Assembly (NCBI GenBank): GCA_900541125.1
Contig: UQIK01000002.1
Location: 67,893-131,892 of the forward strand
Length of the DNA stretch: 64,000 nt
Direction of reading: 5' to 3'
Origin: an uncultured Collinsella sp.
Lineage (GTDB): Bacteria > Actinomycetota > Coriobacteriia > Coriobacteriales > Coriobacteriaceae
This document shows positions 14,791-22,012 of this stretch, piece by piece (positions within the stretch are counted from its first letter, which is position 1; each line of letters begins with the position of its first letter). Position numbers and translations under genes: made by a program. Under the pieces are notes generated by a model, which saw only the letters and a list, made by a program, of their open reading frames with translations, was not told where the DNA came from and searched no databases.

Positions 14791-15656
14791 GAGAGCCTCC
14801 TCTCGCACGCGGCGCGGGCGGCCAGCAGCCTCTGCGCGTCCTGGTACAGCCCGAACCGGTCCCTGCTCGCGGTCGTGCCCCGCGGGGCCTCGACCTTGGC
14901 CGGGTCGATGCCCGGGTGCTCGGACGCCCACCGGCGCTCCTGCTCGGCCAGCGCCTCCTCGGGCGTCCTGGTCGGCCTGAACGTCGCGGCCTCGACCTCC
15001 GAGGCGGTGGGCTTGCCGCGGCTCCGGGCCTCGGCGTCGAGCTCGCGCTGGCGGCGGTGCCACTGCCGGGCCTGCGGCTGCCAGTCTGAGATCGGCATGC
15101 CGTTGGACTTGCGCCAGCCCTGCGACGCGTAGAAGTCGAAGAACGCCTGCGGGTCGCCGTTCAGGCAGTTGGCCCCGAAGTACGCGGCGACCTCCTCGGC
15201 GGTCGGCGGCTCGAAGCCCTCGGGCGCGGCGCACGCGTCCGCACTGCCCTGCACTGGAATGGCCTGGTTTGGTATGGACTGGTATGGATTGGTATATAAG
15301 GAGGGGTTTTCAGGTTCCGAAACCCCCGTTTCGGTAGTTTCCGAAACCCCGAAACCCCCGTTTCCGTTTTCCGAAACCCCCGTTTCCGAGGTTTCCGTAT
15401 CCTCCGAAACCCCCGTTTCGCACTTGGAGTCCTTGCGCGGCCTGCCGCCCTTGTTCTTGTTGCGGGCGGCGAGGCTGTTGTCGATGTCCTCTCGCAGGCT
15501 CTCGAACACGGCGGAAAGCGCCCAGTCGGCGAACTCCGGCTCGATACCGTTGGTGCCGTACTGGATGATGGCCCAGCACAGCTCCCCGCGCGGCCCCTCC
15601 GGCACGCGCTCGAGGGCGGCGGTGAGCTTCGGGAACCACGTGAACTTGCTCGCCAT
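14787..15656 (-). CDS. Phage replication protein (DUF6291-like N-terminus)
   Basis: The 289-aa protein starts MASKFTWFPKLTAALERVPE and has the helical DUF6291-type N-terminal region seen in phage replication initiators. It continues with a GGRPRKDS motif, a repetitive Glu/Thr/Gly-rich linker (ETGVSE repeats, residues about 80-112), and a C-terminal helical region with AYFGANCLNGDPQAFFDFYA, common in DnaD-like or O-like proteins. The repetitive linker is coded by iteron-like DNA, like the origin inside the lambda O gene. It lies between the HNH-like gene and ssb. Confidence 0.7.
   Translation of the reverse strand: MASKFTWFPKLTAALERVPEGPRGELCWAIIQYGTNGIEPEFADWALSAVFESLREDIDNSLAARNKNKGGRPRKDSKCETGVSEDTETSETGVSENGNGGFGVSETTETGVSEPENPSLYTNPYQSIPNQAIPVQGSADACAAPEGFEPPTAEEVAAYFGANCLNGDPQAFFDFYASQGWRKSNGMPISDWQPQARQWHRRQRELDAEARSRGKPTASEVEAATFRPTRTPEEALAEQERRWASEHPGIDPAKVEAPRGTTASRDRFGLYQDAQRLLAARAACERRLS
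15264..15297. repeat. Short tandem TGGTATGGA-type repeats beside the iterons
   Basis: The unit TGGTATGGA(C/T), or close variants, occurs three to four times in succession (TTTGGTATGGAC, TGGTATGGATT, TGGTATATAAG). The stretch is AT-richer than the surrounding gene and ends in TATATAAG. Lying next to the iteron block, it could be a DNA-unwinding element. Confidence 0.5.
15315..15421. repeat. Iteron cluster inside the replication gene; candidate phage origin
   Basis: Four copies of a palindromic unit close to CCGAAACCCCCGTTTCGG begin at 15315, 15339, 15369 and 15402; the second has an extra CCGAAA half. They code for the ETGVSE repeat in the replication protein. Palindromic iterons in the initiator gene, flanked by an AT-rich stretch, are the layout of lambdoid replication origins. 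Function is inferred from layout. Confidence 0.6.
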
Positions 15657-15766
15657 CAGAACCACCCCCAGAGAAGCGAAGAGAAGAACAGGAAACCCGC
15701 GGAGAAGGAGGCGGCGAAAAGGGCCGCCTCCCAGTGGTCGCGGAAGATGTCGGGTACGTGCCCCAT
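15656..15766 (-). CDS. Small membrane protein
   Basis: A 36-aa protein with a short polar N-terminus (MGHVPDIFRDHWEA) and one hydrophobic segment (LFAASFSAGFLFFSSLLW). Its ATG overlaps the ssb stop and its stop overlaps the start of the replication gene, so it is placed to be translated. Function unknown. Confidence 0.5.
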   Translation of the reverse strand: MGHVPDIFRDHWEAALFAASFSAGFLFFSSLLWGWF

Positions 15767-16368
15767 CAGAACGGGATGTCCTCGTCGTACACGTCCAGCT
15801 GCTGCTGGGCGGGTGCCGGCTGCTGCGGTGCCGGCTGCGGCGCGGCCTGCGGTGCCTGCTGGGGCCGCTGCGGTGCCTGCTGCGGGGCCTGCTGGTAGGC
15901 CTGCTGGGCGTTCCACTGCGGCGCGGGCTGCTGGGACGCCGGCTGCGGTGCATATGCCCGCGGTGCCTGCTGGGGCGCGTACTGCTGCTGGTATCCCTGC
16001 GGCGCGTACTGCTGCGGGGCCTGCTGGCCGTTGAGGTTCTGGCTCATGAGGACGACCTCGTCGGGGATGATCTCGACCTTCGAGCGCCTGCCGCCACCGT
16101 TCTTGTCCTCCCAGGAGCTGTAGCGCAGCTTCCCCTCGATGGCGACCTTCATGCCCTTGCGCAGGATGCGCGAGAGCGCCTCGGCGCGGTTGCCGAACAT
16201 GGTGCAGTCGATGAAGTTCGGGTAGTCCTCCCACTCCCCCGTCTGCTGGTTGCGGCGGCGGTCGTTGACGGCCACGCCGAAGCCAAGCACCTGAGTGCCG
16301 CCCGGCGTGGCGCGCAGCTCGGGGTCTCGGGTCAGGTTGCCCGACACGACCACTCTGTTGATGCTCAT
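15766..16368 (-). CDS. ssb: Single-stranded DNA-binding protein
   Basis: The 200-aa protein has an N-terminal OB fold (residues 1-105: MSINRVVVSGNLTRDPEL ... FGVAVNDRR). A long Gln/Ala/Pro-rich linker follows (about 115-190), then the acidic tip DVYDEDIPF that recruits partner proteins. It would coat single-stranded DNA during phage replication and recombination, working with the ERF annealase upstream. Length and layout are typical of actinobacterial and phage SSBs. Confidence 0.95.
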   Translation of the reverse strand: MSINRVVVSGNLTRDPELRATPGGTQVLGFGVAVNDRRRNQQTGEWEDYPNFIDCTMFGNRAEALSRILRKGMKVAIEGKLRYSSWEDKNGGGRRSKVEIIPDEVVLMSQNLNGQQAPQQYAPQGYQQQYAPQQAPRAYAPQPASQQPAPQWNAQQAYQQAPQQAPQRPQQAPQAAPQPAPQQPAPAQQQLDVYDEDIPF

Positions 16369-16712
16369 CTGTATGTCTCCTCTCCGCCGCTTGTCCATGT
16401 CCTCTGGATGTCGGCGTCCACTGTCTTGATTCGCAGCTTGAGGGCCATGATCGCCTCGCTCGATGCCTTGTAGAGAGCTTCGGCGCAGTCGCGCAGCTGC
16501 TTCTTCTCGGCTATCTCCTCGCGCCCCCGGCACAGGTCGCCGATGATGGTCACCGGCGTGCCCTTGGAGCGCTCCTCGAGGATTGCGATGCGCAGGGCCT
16601 TGCGGTAGTCCGCCTCATTCTCGGCGTACTGCTGGCCCGTCCGCCTGAGCGTGTCCAGCTCCGCCATGAGGCGCTCGAACAGCTCCTCGCGCTGCGCGTA
16701 CATGTCCTGCAT
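16365..16712 (-). CDS. Coiled-coil phage protein of unknown function
   Basis: A 115-aa, mostly helical charged protein (MQDMYAQREELFERLMAEL), probably a coiled coil. It lies between ssb and the ERF gene and overlaps the ssb start, so it may assist replication or recombination. No family recognised. Confidence 0.6.
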   Translation of the reverse strand: MQDMYAQREELFERLMAELDTLRRTGQQYAENEADYRKALRIAILEERSKGTPVTIIGDLCRGREEIAEKKQLRDCAEALYKASSEAIMALKLRIKTVDADIQRTWTSGGEETYR

Positions 16713-16715
16713 GGC

Positions 16716-17273
16716 CTACAGGACGCGCCACGTAGGCGTGGCGCAGCAGCCGGGGCGCCTCTTGAACTCCTCGTACTGCTCTTTCGACTCGAAGGTGTAG
16801 GCCGTGCCGCAGGCCTTGCACTTCGCCGTGAAGCCGCCGCTCTCGGGCGGTTCCTTCTCGGGCCTGTCCGACAGCGCGTCCGGGTCGCTCTGCCCGTCGA
16901 TGGCGAACAGGCCGCAGAGCGCGTACTTGCGCGCGTAGCTCGACGCCATCCCGGTCACCTGCGCGTCGTCGGAACCGCTCTTGTGCTCCGCCTCGCGGGC
17001 GTAGGCCTTGAACTCCCTCGTATCGCCGTGCCCGTCATCGAAGAACAGCGTGCACGTCGCCTCGACGTAGTAGCGCTCGCCCACCTTGCAGATGCCGTCC
17101 TGGAGCGTGAACGCCACGCCCGCCTCCTTGCAGGGCTCCTTGAGCGCGGCGACGATGTCCTCGAACGAGCGGTAGCTGAACTTCCCGAATGCGTTGTAGC
17201 GCGCCTTGGGGACTGTCACGGAGCGCTGCACCTTGGCTATCGCCTGGGAGAGCGTCATCTCCTCGTCGGCCAT
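16716..17273 (-). CDS. ERF-family single-strand annealing recombinase
   Basis: The 185-aa protein has the ERF core: FGKFSYRSFEDIVAALKEP near residues 29-47 and the conserved DDAQVTGMASSYARKYAL around 104-121. The C-terminus carries a CKACG ... GCC element, probably a zinc ribbon. ERF proteins anneal complementary single strands during phage recombination and genome circularisation. SSB and DUF1351 genes beside it are the usual partners. Confidence 0.9.
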   Translation of the reverse strand: MADEEMTLSQAIAKVQRSVTVPKARYNAFGKFSYRSFEDIVAALKEPCKEAGVAFTLQDGICKVGERYYVEATCTLFFDDGHGDTREFKAYAREAEHKSGSDDAQVTGMASSYARKYALCGLFAIDGQSDPDALSDRPEKEPPESGGFTAKCKACGTAYTFESKEQYEEFKRRPGCCATPTWRVL

Positions 17274-18167
17274 CTAGCACACCCCCTTGCACTTGATGGT
17301 GCCGGTGATGCCGCGCTCGCGCAGCGCCGCGGCGAGCAGCTCCATCTGCGAGCGGGTAGCGGACGGGATCTCGACCGTCCACGCGCAGGACGGCTCGGGG
17401 CGCACCGCGACGGCGGGTTCCGTCTGGCGCCTCGGCGCGGGACGCGGCGCGGGCTTGGACTCGACCGCCTCGCGCATGGCGGCGATGCGGGCGTCCTCCT
17501 CGTCGGCGGCGCGGGCGGCGTTGAGCGCCGAGCCCAGGTCGAGTGTGCGGAACAGCTCGCGCTCGGCGACCTCGTAGTGGGCCATGGAGTCGCGCTGCGC
17601 CTTGAGCGTGTCCCAGTCGCGCGCGACGGCGGAGACCTTCTCCTCGAGGGCCTTCTTCGCCTTGACCTCGCCGAAGGACTTGTTGAGCCACTTGTCGTCG
17701 TGCAGGCGCTCGTAGGGCACGACCGGCGCGAGGAGTTCGGCGAACTCCCTGTAGTGGGCCTCGAGCGCGGCCCTCGCCCCCGCCCTGCGCCTCTCCTCCG
17801 CCTCGTCGAGCTGCGCCTTGATGCCGTCCGACGCGCCGTCGATGATGGACGTGATCTCCTTGCAGCGCTTCTCGAAGGCGGCGAGCGGCTTGTTGTACTC
17901 GCGATTCACGGCCTTCCGGCGCTCCTCTATCTCGGACTTGAGCCCGTTGAGGTAGGAGCGGTCGTTCTTGGCCTCCTTGATCTTGTCGGCCTTGGTGAGG
18001 TCGTAGGTCGCGCCCTTGTAGAGCTCGACGGTCTTGCGCACGCGCTTCTCGAGGGCGTCGAAGTTCGCCTCGATTGACGAGGGCGCGTAGGTCACGATGA
18101 GCGACGACGCCTCCTGCTCCTCGATGACCTCAGCCACGACCTCCTCGGCCTTACTCTCCTCTGCCAT
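17274..18167 (-). CDS. DUF1351 protein of the recombination module
   Basis: The 297-aa protein is helical and highly charged, with long coiled coils (residues about 40-220) and the segment KADKIKEAKNDRSYLNGLKS typical of DUF1351. The C-terminal 40 residues form a small alpha/beta domain (WTVEIPSATRSQMELLAAAL). DUF1351 genes sit beside phage annealases and nucleases, and the function is still not known. The ATG at 18167 follows AGGAGGTCAG. Confidence 0.8.
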   Translation of the reverse strand: MAEESKAEEVVAEVIEEQEASSLIVTYAPSSIEANFDALEKRVRKTVELYKGATYDLTKADKIKEAKNDRSYLNGLKSEIEERRKAVNREYNKPLAAFEKRCKEITSIIDGASDGIKAQLDEAEERRRAGARAALEAHYREFAELLAPVVPYERLHDDKWLNKSFGEVKAKKALEEKVSAVARDWDTLKAQRDSMAHYEVAERELFRTLDLGSALNAARAADEEDARIAAMREAVESKPAPRPAPRRQTEPAVAVRPEPSCAWTVEIPSATRSQMELLAAALRERGITGTIKCKGVC

Positions 18168-18388
18168 TACCTGACCTCCTCGTTGAGCATGTCGTTGTAC
18201 TTCTTCTCGGTTATCGCCTCGTCGATGACGGCGGCGTGCTCGACAATCCACTTGGCCAGCCTCTCGCGCGCGTCCAAGAACCTGTCGAACGCCTCGTCGG
18301 ACTTGGTTATGCCATAGATGGTGAGCATCGCCTGCTCCTCCGTGGCGAGCTCGGCCAGCTCGGCGAGCATCCCCTTGTAGTCGGCCAT
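18167..18388 (-). CDS. Small helical phage protein
   Basis: A 73-aa protein (MADYKGMLAELAELATEEQA), helical throughout. The ATG at 18388 is the TGATG overlap with the upstream stop; a GTG one codon upstream is an alternative. Function unknown; it belongs to the recombination block by position. Confidence 0.55.
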   Translation of the reverse strand: MADYKGMLAELAELATEEQAMLTIYGITKSDEAFDRFLDARERLAKWIVEHAAVIDEAITEKKYNDMLNEEVR

Positions 18389-18600
18389 CACTCGGTCACC
18401 TCCCCGTCGTGGCTAACGAACAGGATCTGGGGCTGCTTGCTCTGGATGGACAGCCAGACCTCCTCGCCGCTCTTGCGGATGGCGTCGAACGCCGCGCTGT
18501 CCTCCGTGTCGACCTCGAACTGAAGGACGGCGACGCCGCCCTTCACGGTGGCCTGCTTGAACTTGGCCTCGATCTCCACCGGGATGTTTGTGCTCTCCAT
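18388..18600 (-). CDS. Small phage protein of unknown function
   Basis: A 70-aa protein, MESTNIPVEIEAKFKQATVK at the start, with beta-rich composition. It has coupled overlaps with its downstream neighbour. No family recognised. Confidence 0.55.
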   Translation of the reverse strand: MESTNIPVEIEAKFKQATVKGGVAVLQFEVDTEDSAAFDAIRKSGEEVWLSIQSKQPQILFVSHDGEVTE

Positions 18601-18602
18601 TG

Positions 18603-18971
18603 CTATTCCTCCCTGCCTGCGCCCGCGAGCATCGCCGCGAACGTCTCCAATGTCATGGTCACGAACTGCTCGCCGGGGATGGCGGTCCCGCGGCGCTTCC
18701 AGACGACCACGCCGTAGTCCGCCCCGCGGTTCCTGCGCTCGGTCTCCGCCTCGCGCAGCCACTTGGGCAGCTCGTGCCTGCCCTGGTAGTCCTTGCACTC
18801 GATTGCGATGCCCCGCCCGGCCACCGACACGCCGCGGATGTCTCCCGTGTCGTGCGAGCCGGTCTTGACCTGCCTGTCGATGTCGGCCCCCAGCCTCCCG
18901 GCGAGGTAGTCGGCGACCAGGCGCTCGAACCTCGTGCCCGCGTCCCTCGCGGTCCTCCTGCTCCTACTCAT
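18603..18971 (-). CDS. PD-(D/E)XK resolvase-like nuclease
   Basis: The 122-aa protein has GTRFERLVADYLAGRLG (Glu in the first helix), SHDTGDIRGVSV (active-site Asp) and GIAIECKDYQ (E-x-K) at residues about 12-62, the PD-(D/E)XK signature as arranged in Holliday-junction resolvases. A phage resolvase would cut branched DNA made by the ERF pathway. A restriction-like nuclease of another type cannot be excluded. Confidence 0.75.
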   Translation of the reverse strand: MSRSRRTARDAGTRFERLVADYLAGRLGADIDRQVKTGSHDTGDIRGVSVAGRGIAIECKDYQGRHELPKWLREAETERRNRGADYGVVVWKRRGTAIPGEQFVTMTLETFAAMLAGAGREE

Positions 18972-19302
18972 CGACGAAACCGTCGCTCTTGGAACGGTGC
19001 TTGTTGAATGCGTCCCTCAGGTGCGGGTAGCGCGCCTCCATGATGCGGGCGAGGCTCGGCGCGAGGCCGTTCTTCACGCCGACGTGCAGCTCGTTGCGCA
19101 CCATGTGGATGAGGTAGTTGATCGAGACGTAGCCCTTGCGGTTGAGGCGGGTGGCCTGCTCGACCATGAAGCCCCACGCCCGCGGGTGCTCGCCTATCCA
19201 TGCTCGCGCGTCCGCCATGTCCTGCTCGCCGTCCGCGCCGAGGCCGAATATCTCGAGCTGGTTGCTCATCGGCTTCTGGCGGTATCTCTCGTCGTTACGC
19301 AT
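18964..19302 (-). CDS. Phage early protein of unknown function
   Basis: A 112-aa protein with the segment NRKGYVSINYLIHMVRNEL, recurrent in actinobacterial phage early regions without assigned function. The in-frame ATG at 19269 (MSNQLEIFGLG) is an alternative start. It overlaps both neighbours. Confidence 0.55.
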   Translation of the reverse strand: MRNDERYRQKPMSNQLEIFGLGADGEQDMADARAWIGEHPRAWGFMVEQATRLNRKGYVSINYLIHMVRNELHVGVKNGLAPSLARIMEARYPHLRDAFNKHRSKSDGFVDE

Positions 19303-19576
19303 TGACGGCCCCCGCAGCGCATGCGGCCTTTGCCGCCTGGATCGCGCCGTCCATCGTCGGGAGGACGAAGACGGTCAGGACCGCCGCGAACAGGACCGCG
19401 GCGGCGATGAAGCCGACCATGGCCCCCGCCCTGAACGCATCGGAGTCGAGCTGCTCGCGAACGGTCGGTCGGTATGACTTGGGTGCTATGATGGTCTGAG
19501 CCTCATGTCTGGGGCTGTTTCGGCGAGTGCTCACAAGTTGGTAGCTGGGGGCGCTCGCTTCTTTGTATGTGTACAT
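19295..19576 (-). CDS. Single-pass membrane protein, phage early region
   Basis: A 93-aa protein with a polar, basic N-terminal 45 residues and one membrane helix (MVGFIAAAVLFAAVLTVFVL). The ATG at 19576 has GAAGGGAA upstream. A membrane protein in the early operon might exclude other phages, but there is no direct evidence. Confidence 0.6.
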   Translation of the reverse strand: MYTYKEASAPSYQLVSTRRNSPRHEAQTIIAPKSYRPTVREQLDSDAFRAGAMVGFIAAAVLFAAVLTVFVLPTMDGAIQAAKAACAAGAVNA

Positions 19577-19632
19577 CTTGTGTTCCCTTCTGATGTTTCC
19601 GCAGGTCAGGGCTAGGGTGCTTTTTAGGGTCT

Positions 19633-19986
19633 TTATTTTTGGGACTTTTTCGCGCGGCTCTTGGCGCTGTAGCACCTCTGCCGCTCGCGGTCGTTCCGCT
19701 TGGACCTCGCAGCCTCCTCGCGCATCGCGCTGGCCTGCTCCCTGAGGTCTGCCACGTGGCCCTCCTTCGTGCACTCCGCGCACCAGCCGTTCGCTTTGTT
19801 CAGCGGCTTGAACGTCATGCGCCCGCACTTCGGGCACATCCAGCGCTGCCGGAGCGAAATGCCGCACTTCCTCGCCTGGAGCTTCACGGCCTCGGTAGTC
19901 CGTCCGAGCGCCTTGGCTATCTCCTTGGCTCCGTCGCCGGCGTGCTCCCTCAGGTACCGGATCTCACGTGTCGACCATGGCCTCAC
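19633..19986 (-). CDS. SANT/Myb-like helix-turn-helix protein with zinc ribbon
   Basis: The 117-aa protein begins with a Myb/SANT-like helix-turn-helix (RPWSTREIRYLREHAGDGAK then EIAKALGRTTEAVKLQARK). It continues with a Cys-rich pair (CPKCGRM ... WCAEC) and a basic tail. I chose the GTG at 19986 because it overlaps the TGA of the preceding small gene and has GGAGGGG upstream. Phage regulators of this type often control early transcription. Confidence 0.65.
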   Translation of the reverse strand: MRPWSTREIRYLREHAGDGAKEIAKALGRTTEAVKLQARKCGISLRQRWMCPKCGRMTFKPLNKANGWCAECTKEGHVADLREQASAMREEAARSKRNDRERQRCYSAKSRAKKSQK

Positions 19987-20108
19987 TGTCTCTTGCTCCC
20001 CTCCTTCCTCTCCCATTCCCGGTACGCCGCCCGAAGCGTCGAGCACATGGTGTCGAGCGCTATCTCGCGCGGGGTCTTGGGCTTCTCCTCGTGCTCCTTG
20101 GCGTCCAT
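19983..20108 (-). CDS. Small phage early protein
   Basis: A 41-aa frame (MDAKEHEEKPKTPREIALDT) directly after the Cro-like gene. Its stop forms a GTGA overlap with the SANT-like gene, and its start touches the stop of the Cro-like gene. It is charged and helical; function unknown. Confidence 0.5.
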   Translation of the reverse strand: MDAKEHEEKPKTPREIALDTMCSTLRAAYREWERKEGSKRQ

Positions 20109-20327
20109 CTAGGACACCGTCTTTACTGTTCGCTCTTCCGTGCGAGCCATGAGGTAATCGAGGCTACATCCGAACAGGTCAGCCATTTGGCAGAGCATGC
20201 TCACCTTCACAGGGGTCTCGCCGGCCTCCCAAGCGCCGAGGGCAGAGCGGGATACACACAGTTCGTCCGCCAGGTCCTGCTGCGACATCTTCAGACGCGC
20301 ACGCTCGGCTGCAATGTTGTTTTTCAT
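20109..20327 (-). CDS. Cro-like transcriptional regulator
   Basis: The 72-aa protein is a single XRE helix-turn-helix: MSQQDLADELCVSRSALGAW (residues about 14-33), then LCQMADLFGCSLDYLMAR. It is the first gene of the long minus-strand early operon and diverges from the repressor gene, as Cro does. The ATG at 20327 has GGAAGGAGGA upstream and is preferred over an earlier in-frame start. Confidence 0.8.
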   Translation of the reverse strand: MKNNIAAERARLKMSQQDLADELCVSRSALGAWEAGETPVKVSMLCQMADLFGCSLDYLMARTEERTVKTVS

Positions 20328-20345
20328 CGTTCCTCCTTCCGGCAT

Positions 20346-20436
20346 CCCCGTTTTGGGTATCTCGGTAAGAGACTATAACGCCATTATGGGTACTTAGCAA
20401 GATAAAATGTTGCGGAAAGTCCCCAAAGCGGGTATC
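20346..20436. promoter_or_regulatory. Three repeated operator sites of the lysogeny switch
   Basis: Three related palindromic sites lie between the divergent regulators: CCCCGTTTTGGGTATC (20346-20361), GCCATTATGGGTAC (20380-20393) and CCCCAAAGCGGGTATC (20421-20436). They share the half-site GGGTA(T/C) and cover or abut both divergent promoters, as expected for repressor and Cro operators. Confidence 0.65.
20372..20400 (-). promoter_or_regulatory. Early (Cro-side) promoter
   Basis: Reading the minus strand, TTGCTA (20400-20395) and TATAGT (20377-20372) are separated by 17 bases, a good sigma-70-type promoter. The middle operator lies in its spacer, so repressor binding would block it. It would drive the whole minus-strand early operon. 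Confidence 0.7.
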
Positions 20437-20438
20437 TT
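20410..20438 (+). promoter_or_regulatory. Repressor-side promoter
   Basis: TTGCGG (20410-20415) and TATCTT (20433-20438) are 17 bases apart on the plus strand. The third operator overlaps the spacer and the -10 element. It points at the repressor gene starting at 20463. Confidence 0.6.
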
Positions 20439-20462
20439 TTTCTTATGTAGAAAGGAGAAGCG

Positions 20463-20786
20463 ATGCTGCTCAAGGAATACCGCCGCATGCGTCATTTGAC
20501 GCAGGAAGACGTTGCAAAAGTTCTCGGCATTCCGAAGAAGACCTACCAAAACTACGAACGCGAGGTCAGAGAAGCCGATTCCGATGTCCTCTGTCGACTT
20601 GCCGACTACTACAAGATCAGCCTTGACGAACTTGTTGGAAGACAGTCGGCACCCCAGCTAATAGACGATGCAACCGGACGTGATGCGGACAGGCTTGCTG
20701 CCATTTTCTACTCACTCGACAAGACTGGCCGCGCAGTTCTTCTTGATGTCGCAGCGTCCCTCGAGAGAAACCTCCTGAAGGAATAA
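20463..20786 (+). CDS. Prophage repressor, XRE family
   Basis: The 107-aa protein has an N-terminal helix-turn-helix (LTQEDVAKVLGIPKKTYQNY, residues about 12-31) and a short C-terminal helical domain ending LLDVAASLERNLLKE, with no LexA-like peptidase domain. Its position divergent to the Cro-like gene and upstream of the lysogeny genes makes it the likely CI-type repressor. Without an autoproteolytic domain, induction would need another route, such as an antirepressor. AAAGGAG precedes the ATG. Confidence 0.8.
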   Translation: MLLKEYRRMRHLTQEDVAKVLGIPKKTYQNYEREVREADSDVLCRLADYYKISLDELVGRQSAPQLIDDATGRDADRLAAIFYSLDKTGRAVLLDVAASLERNLLKE

Positions 20787-20799
20787 GGATCGCTACGGC

Positions 20800-21009
20800 A
20801 TGGAATACCGCTACGTACTTGCTTTTTACCTCGACAAAAAGGATATGTCGCCGGCAGAATTGGCCAGCAAAATCGGTTCCCCGCGCTCAACGATCTCCGC
20901 GCTCCTTAGCGGACGAGCCAAGGAGCCCACACTTGGAAAAGCGAAGGCCATAGCGGACGCGTTGGGCGTATCGCTTGACGAAATGGCCAGGAAAACGTTT
21001 GAGGAGTGA
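20800..21009 (+). CDS. Second XRE-family DNA-binding protein of the lysogeny module
   Basis: The 69-aa protein is a lone helix-turn-helix: MSPAELASKIGSPRSTISAL (residues about 16-35), then LGKAKAIADALGVSLDEMAR. It follows the repressor by 13 bases and precedes the 298-aa gene by three, so all three should be co-transcribed in the lysogen. It may modulate the repressor or regulate its neighbour. Confidence 0.7.
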   Translation: MEYRYVLAFYLDKKDMSPAELASKIGSPRSTISALLSGRAKEPTLGKAKAIADALGVSLDEMARKTFEE

Positions 21010-21012
21010 CCC

Positions 21013-21909
21013 ATGGGATTGTTCGGTGACATTGCGAGAGCCGCCGCTAACGCCGCTCTCAGCACGGCGAAAGATATGATGGAGGACGCTGCTGCCGCTA
21101 AGCTTGGCCAGCAGGTAGGCGTTGGCAAGTCCATATCATTTCGCGGTGAGTGCGAGCGCACCGTATACGTCTATTACGGCGAGCCGTTGAGGAAGATTCG
21201 TAAAGGTGATGTGTTCGATGCCGAGGTCGTGACGAAGCCAATGCGGCTGAGAAGCGAGCTCACGGGTGGCGTATGGGACACCGCGGACGACGGCTTCGCG
21301 CTCGCGTACAAAGGAAAGGTGTTTGGGGCAGCGTCGGCTCTCGGAAACACGTTCAAGGACATTACGGAGCTCGGATACAGAATCACTGTGTCGTGCAGAA
21401 TGACGGGATGGTACGCCAAGGGAATCCCGACCGTCGTCATGATGATCGACGAGCCCGAGGAGATATTCGCGTGGCTCGATGCCTGCAAGGGCCTTGGGCG
21501 CGACGTCAGGTTCGAGGACAGGCATTCCCCCGAATGCGAGGCGGCGACATCCAAGGTGCAAACGGCGCGAATGCTGTCGAAGATGTGCGGACGAGAACTG
21601 CCGGTGGGCGTGGACGGAGACTGTGTCTACATCGAGGATGACAAGTGGGCAGGCAGGAGAAAAAGCGGGATATTCCCGGTCGAGGTCTCCACGGAGCTGG
21701 TCCCGACTCCTCGCGGGTCAACAGCGAAACCTCATGTAGCCGTTTTTGTGGACGGGGCGATGGCGGCCGATGTCAGCGCGAGGTGCGTGCACTACAAAAC
21801 CCTCGCCGAGCATGCCGGCGAGCGCCCCTATTTCTCCTGCTGCCAAAAGCGAGAAGGACACAATGGCTTTCCAATATGGATGGTAACCGTTGTCTATCTC
21901 GAAAGATAA
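21013..21909 (+). CDS. Unknown lysogeny-module protein
   Basis: A 298-aa protein with no signal peptide or clear membrane segment. The N-terminal 30 residues are Ala-rich and helical. Residues about 35-115 have a strand-rich stretch with KGDVFDAEVV and GFALAYKGKVFGAA, a weak echo of HIRAN-type domains. The C-terminal half is a second alpha/beta region with several Cys. I do not recognise the family. Because it is expressed with the repressor, it is a candidate superinfection-immunity or lysogenic-conversion gene; that is inference from position only. Confidence 0.7.
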   Translation: MGLFGDIARAAANAALSTAKDMMEDAAAAKLGQQVGVGKSISFRGECERTVYVYYGEPLRKIRKGDVFDAEVVTKPMRLRSELTGGVWDTADDGFALAYKGKVFGAASALGNTFKDITELGYRITVSCRMTGWYAKGIPTVVMMIDEPEEIFAWLDACKGLGRDVRFEDRHSPECEAATSKVQTARMLSKMCGRELPVGVDGDCVYIEDDKWAGRRKSGIFPVEVSTELVPTPRGSTAKPHVAVFVDGAMAADVSARCVHYKTLAEHAGERPYFSCCQKREGHNGFPIWMVTVVYLER

Positions 21910-21954
21910 AAAGAGCCCCGTCGGCAGCGCCGGTACCGCTATAGCCGACAGGGC
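21907..21954 (-). terminator. Hairpin between the 298-aa gene and the integrase gene
   Basis: CCCCGTCGGC at 21916-21925 pairs with GCCGACAGGG at 21944-21953. Read on the minus strand the hairpin is followed by CTCTTTTTATC, a good terminator for antisense transcription. On the plus strand no T-run follows, so read-through into the integrase is possible. Confidence 0.5.
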
Positions 21955-22012
21955 ATCCAACCAGTGCACCCATGCAAACTCAACAACTTGAAGGAAGGGT
22001 GACATACACATT

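Noticed and set aside
15315..15421. Repeats considered as a CRISPR array
   Set aside because: Units are only about 18-20 bp, spacing is irregular and short, and they are inside an open reading frame without cas genes; iterons fit better.
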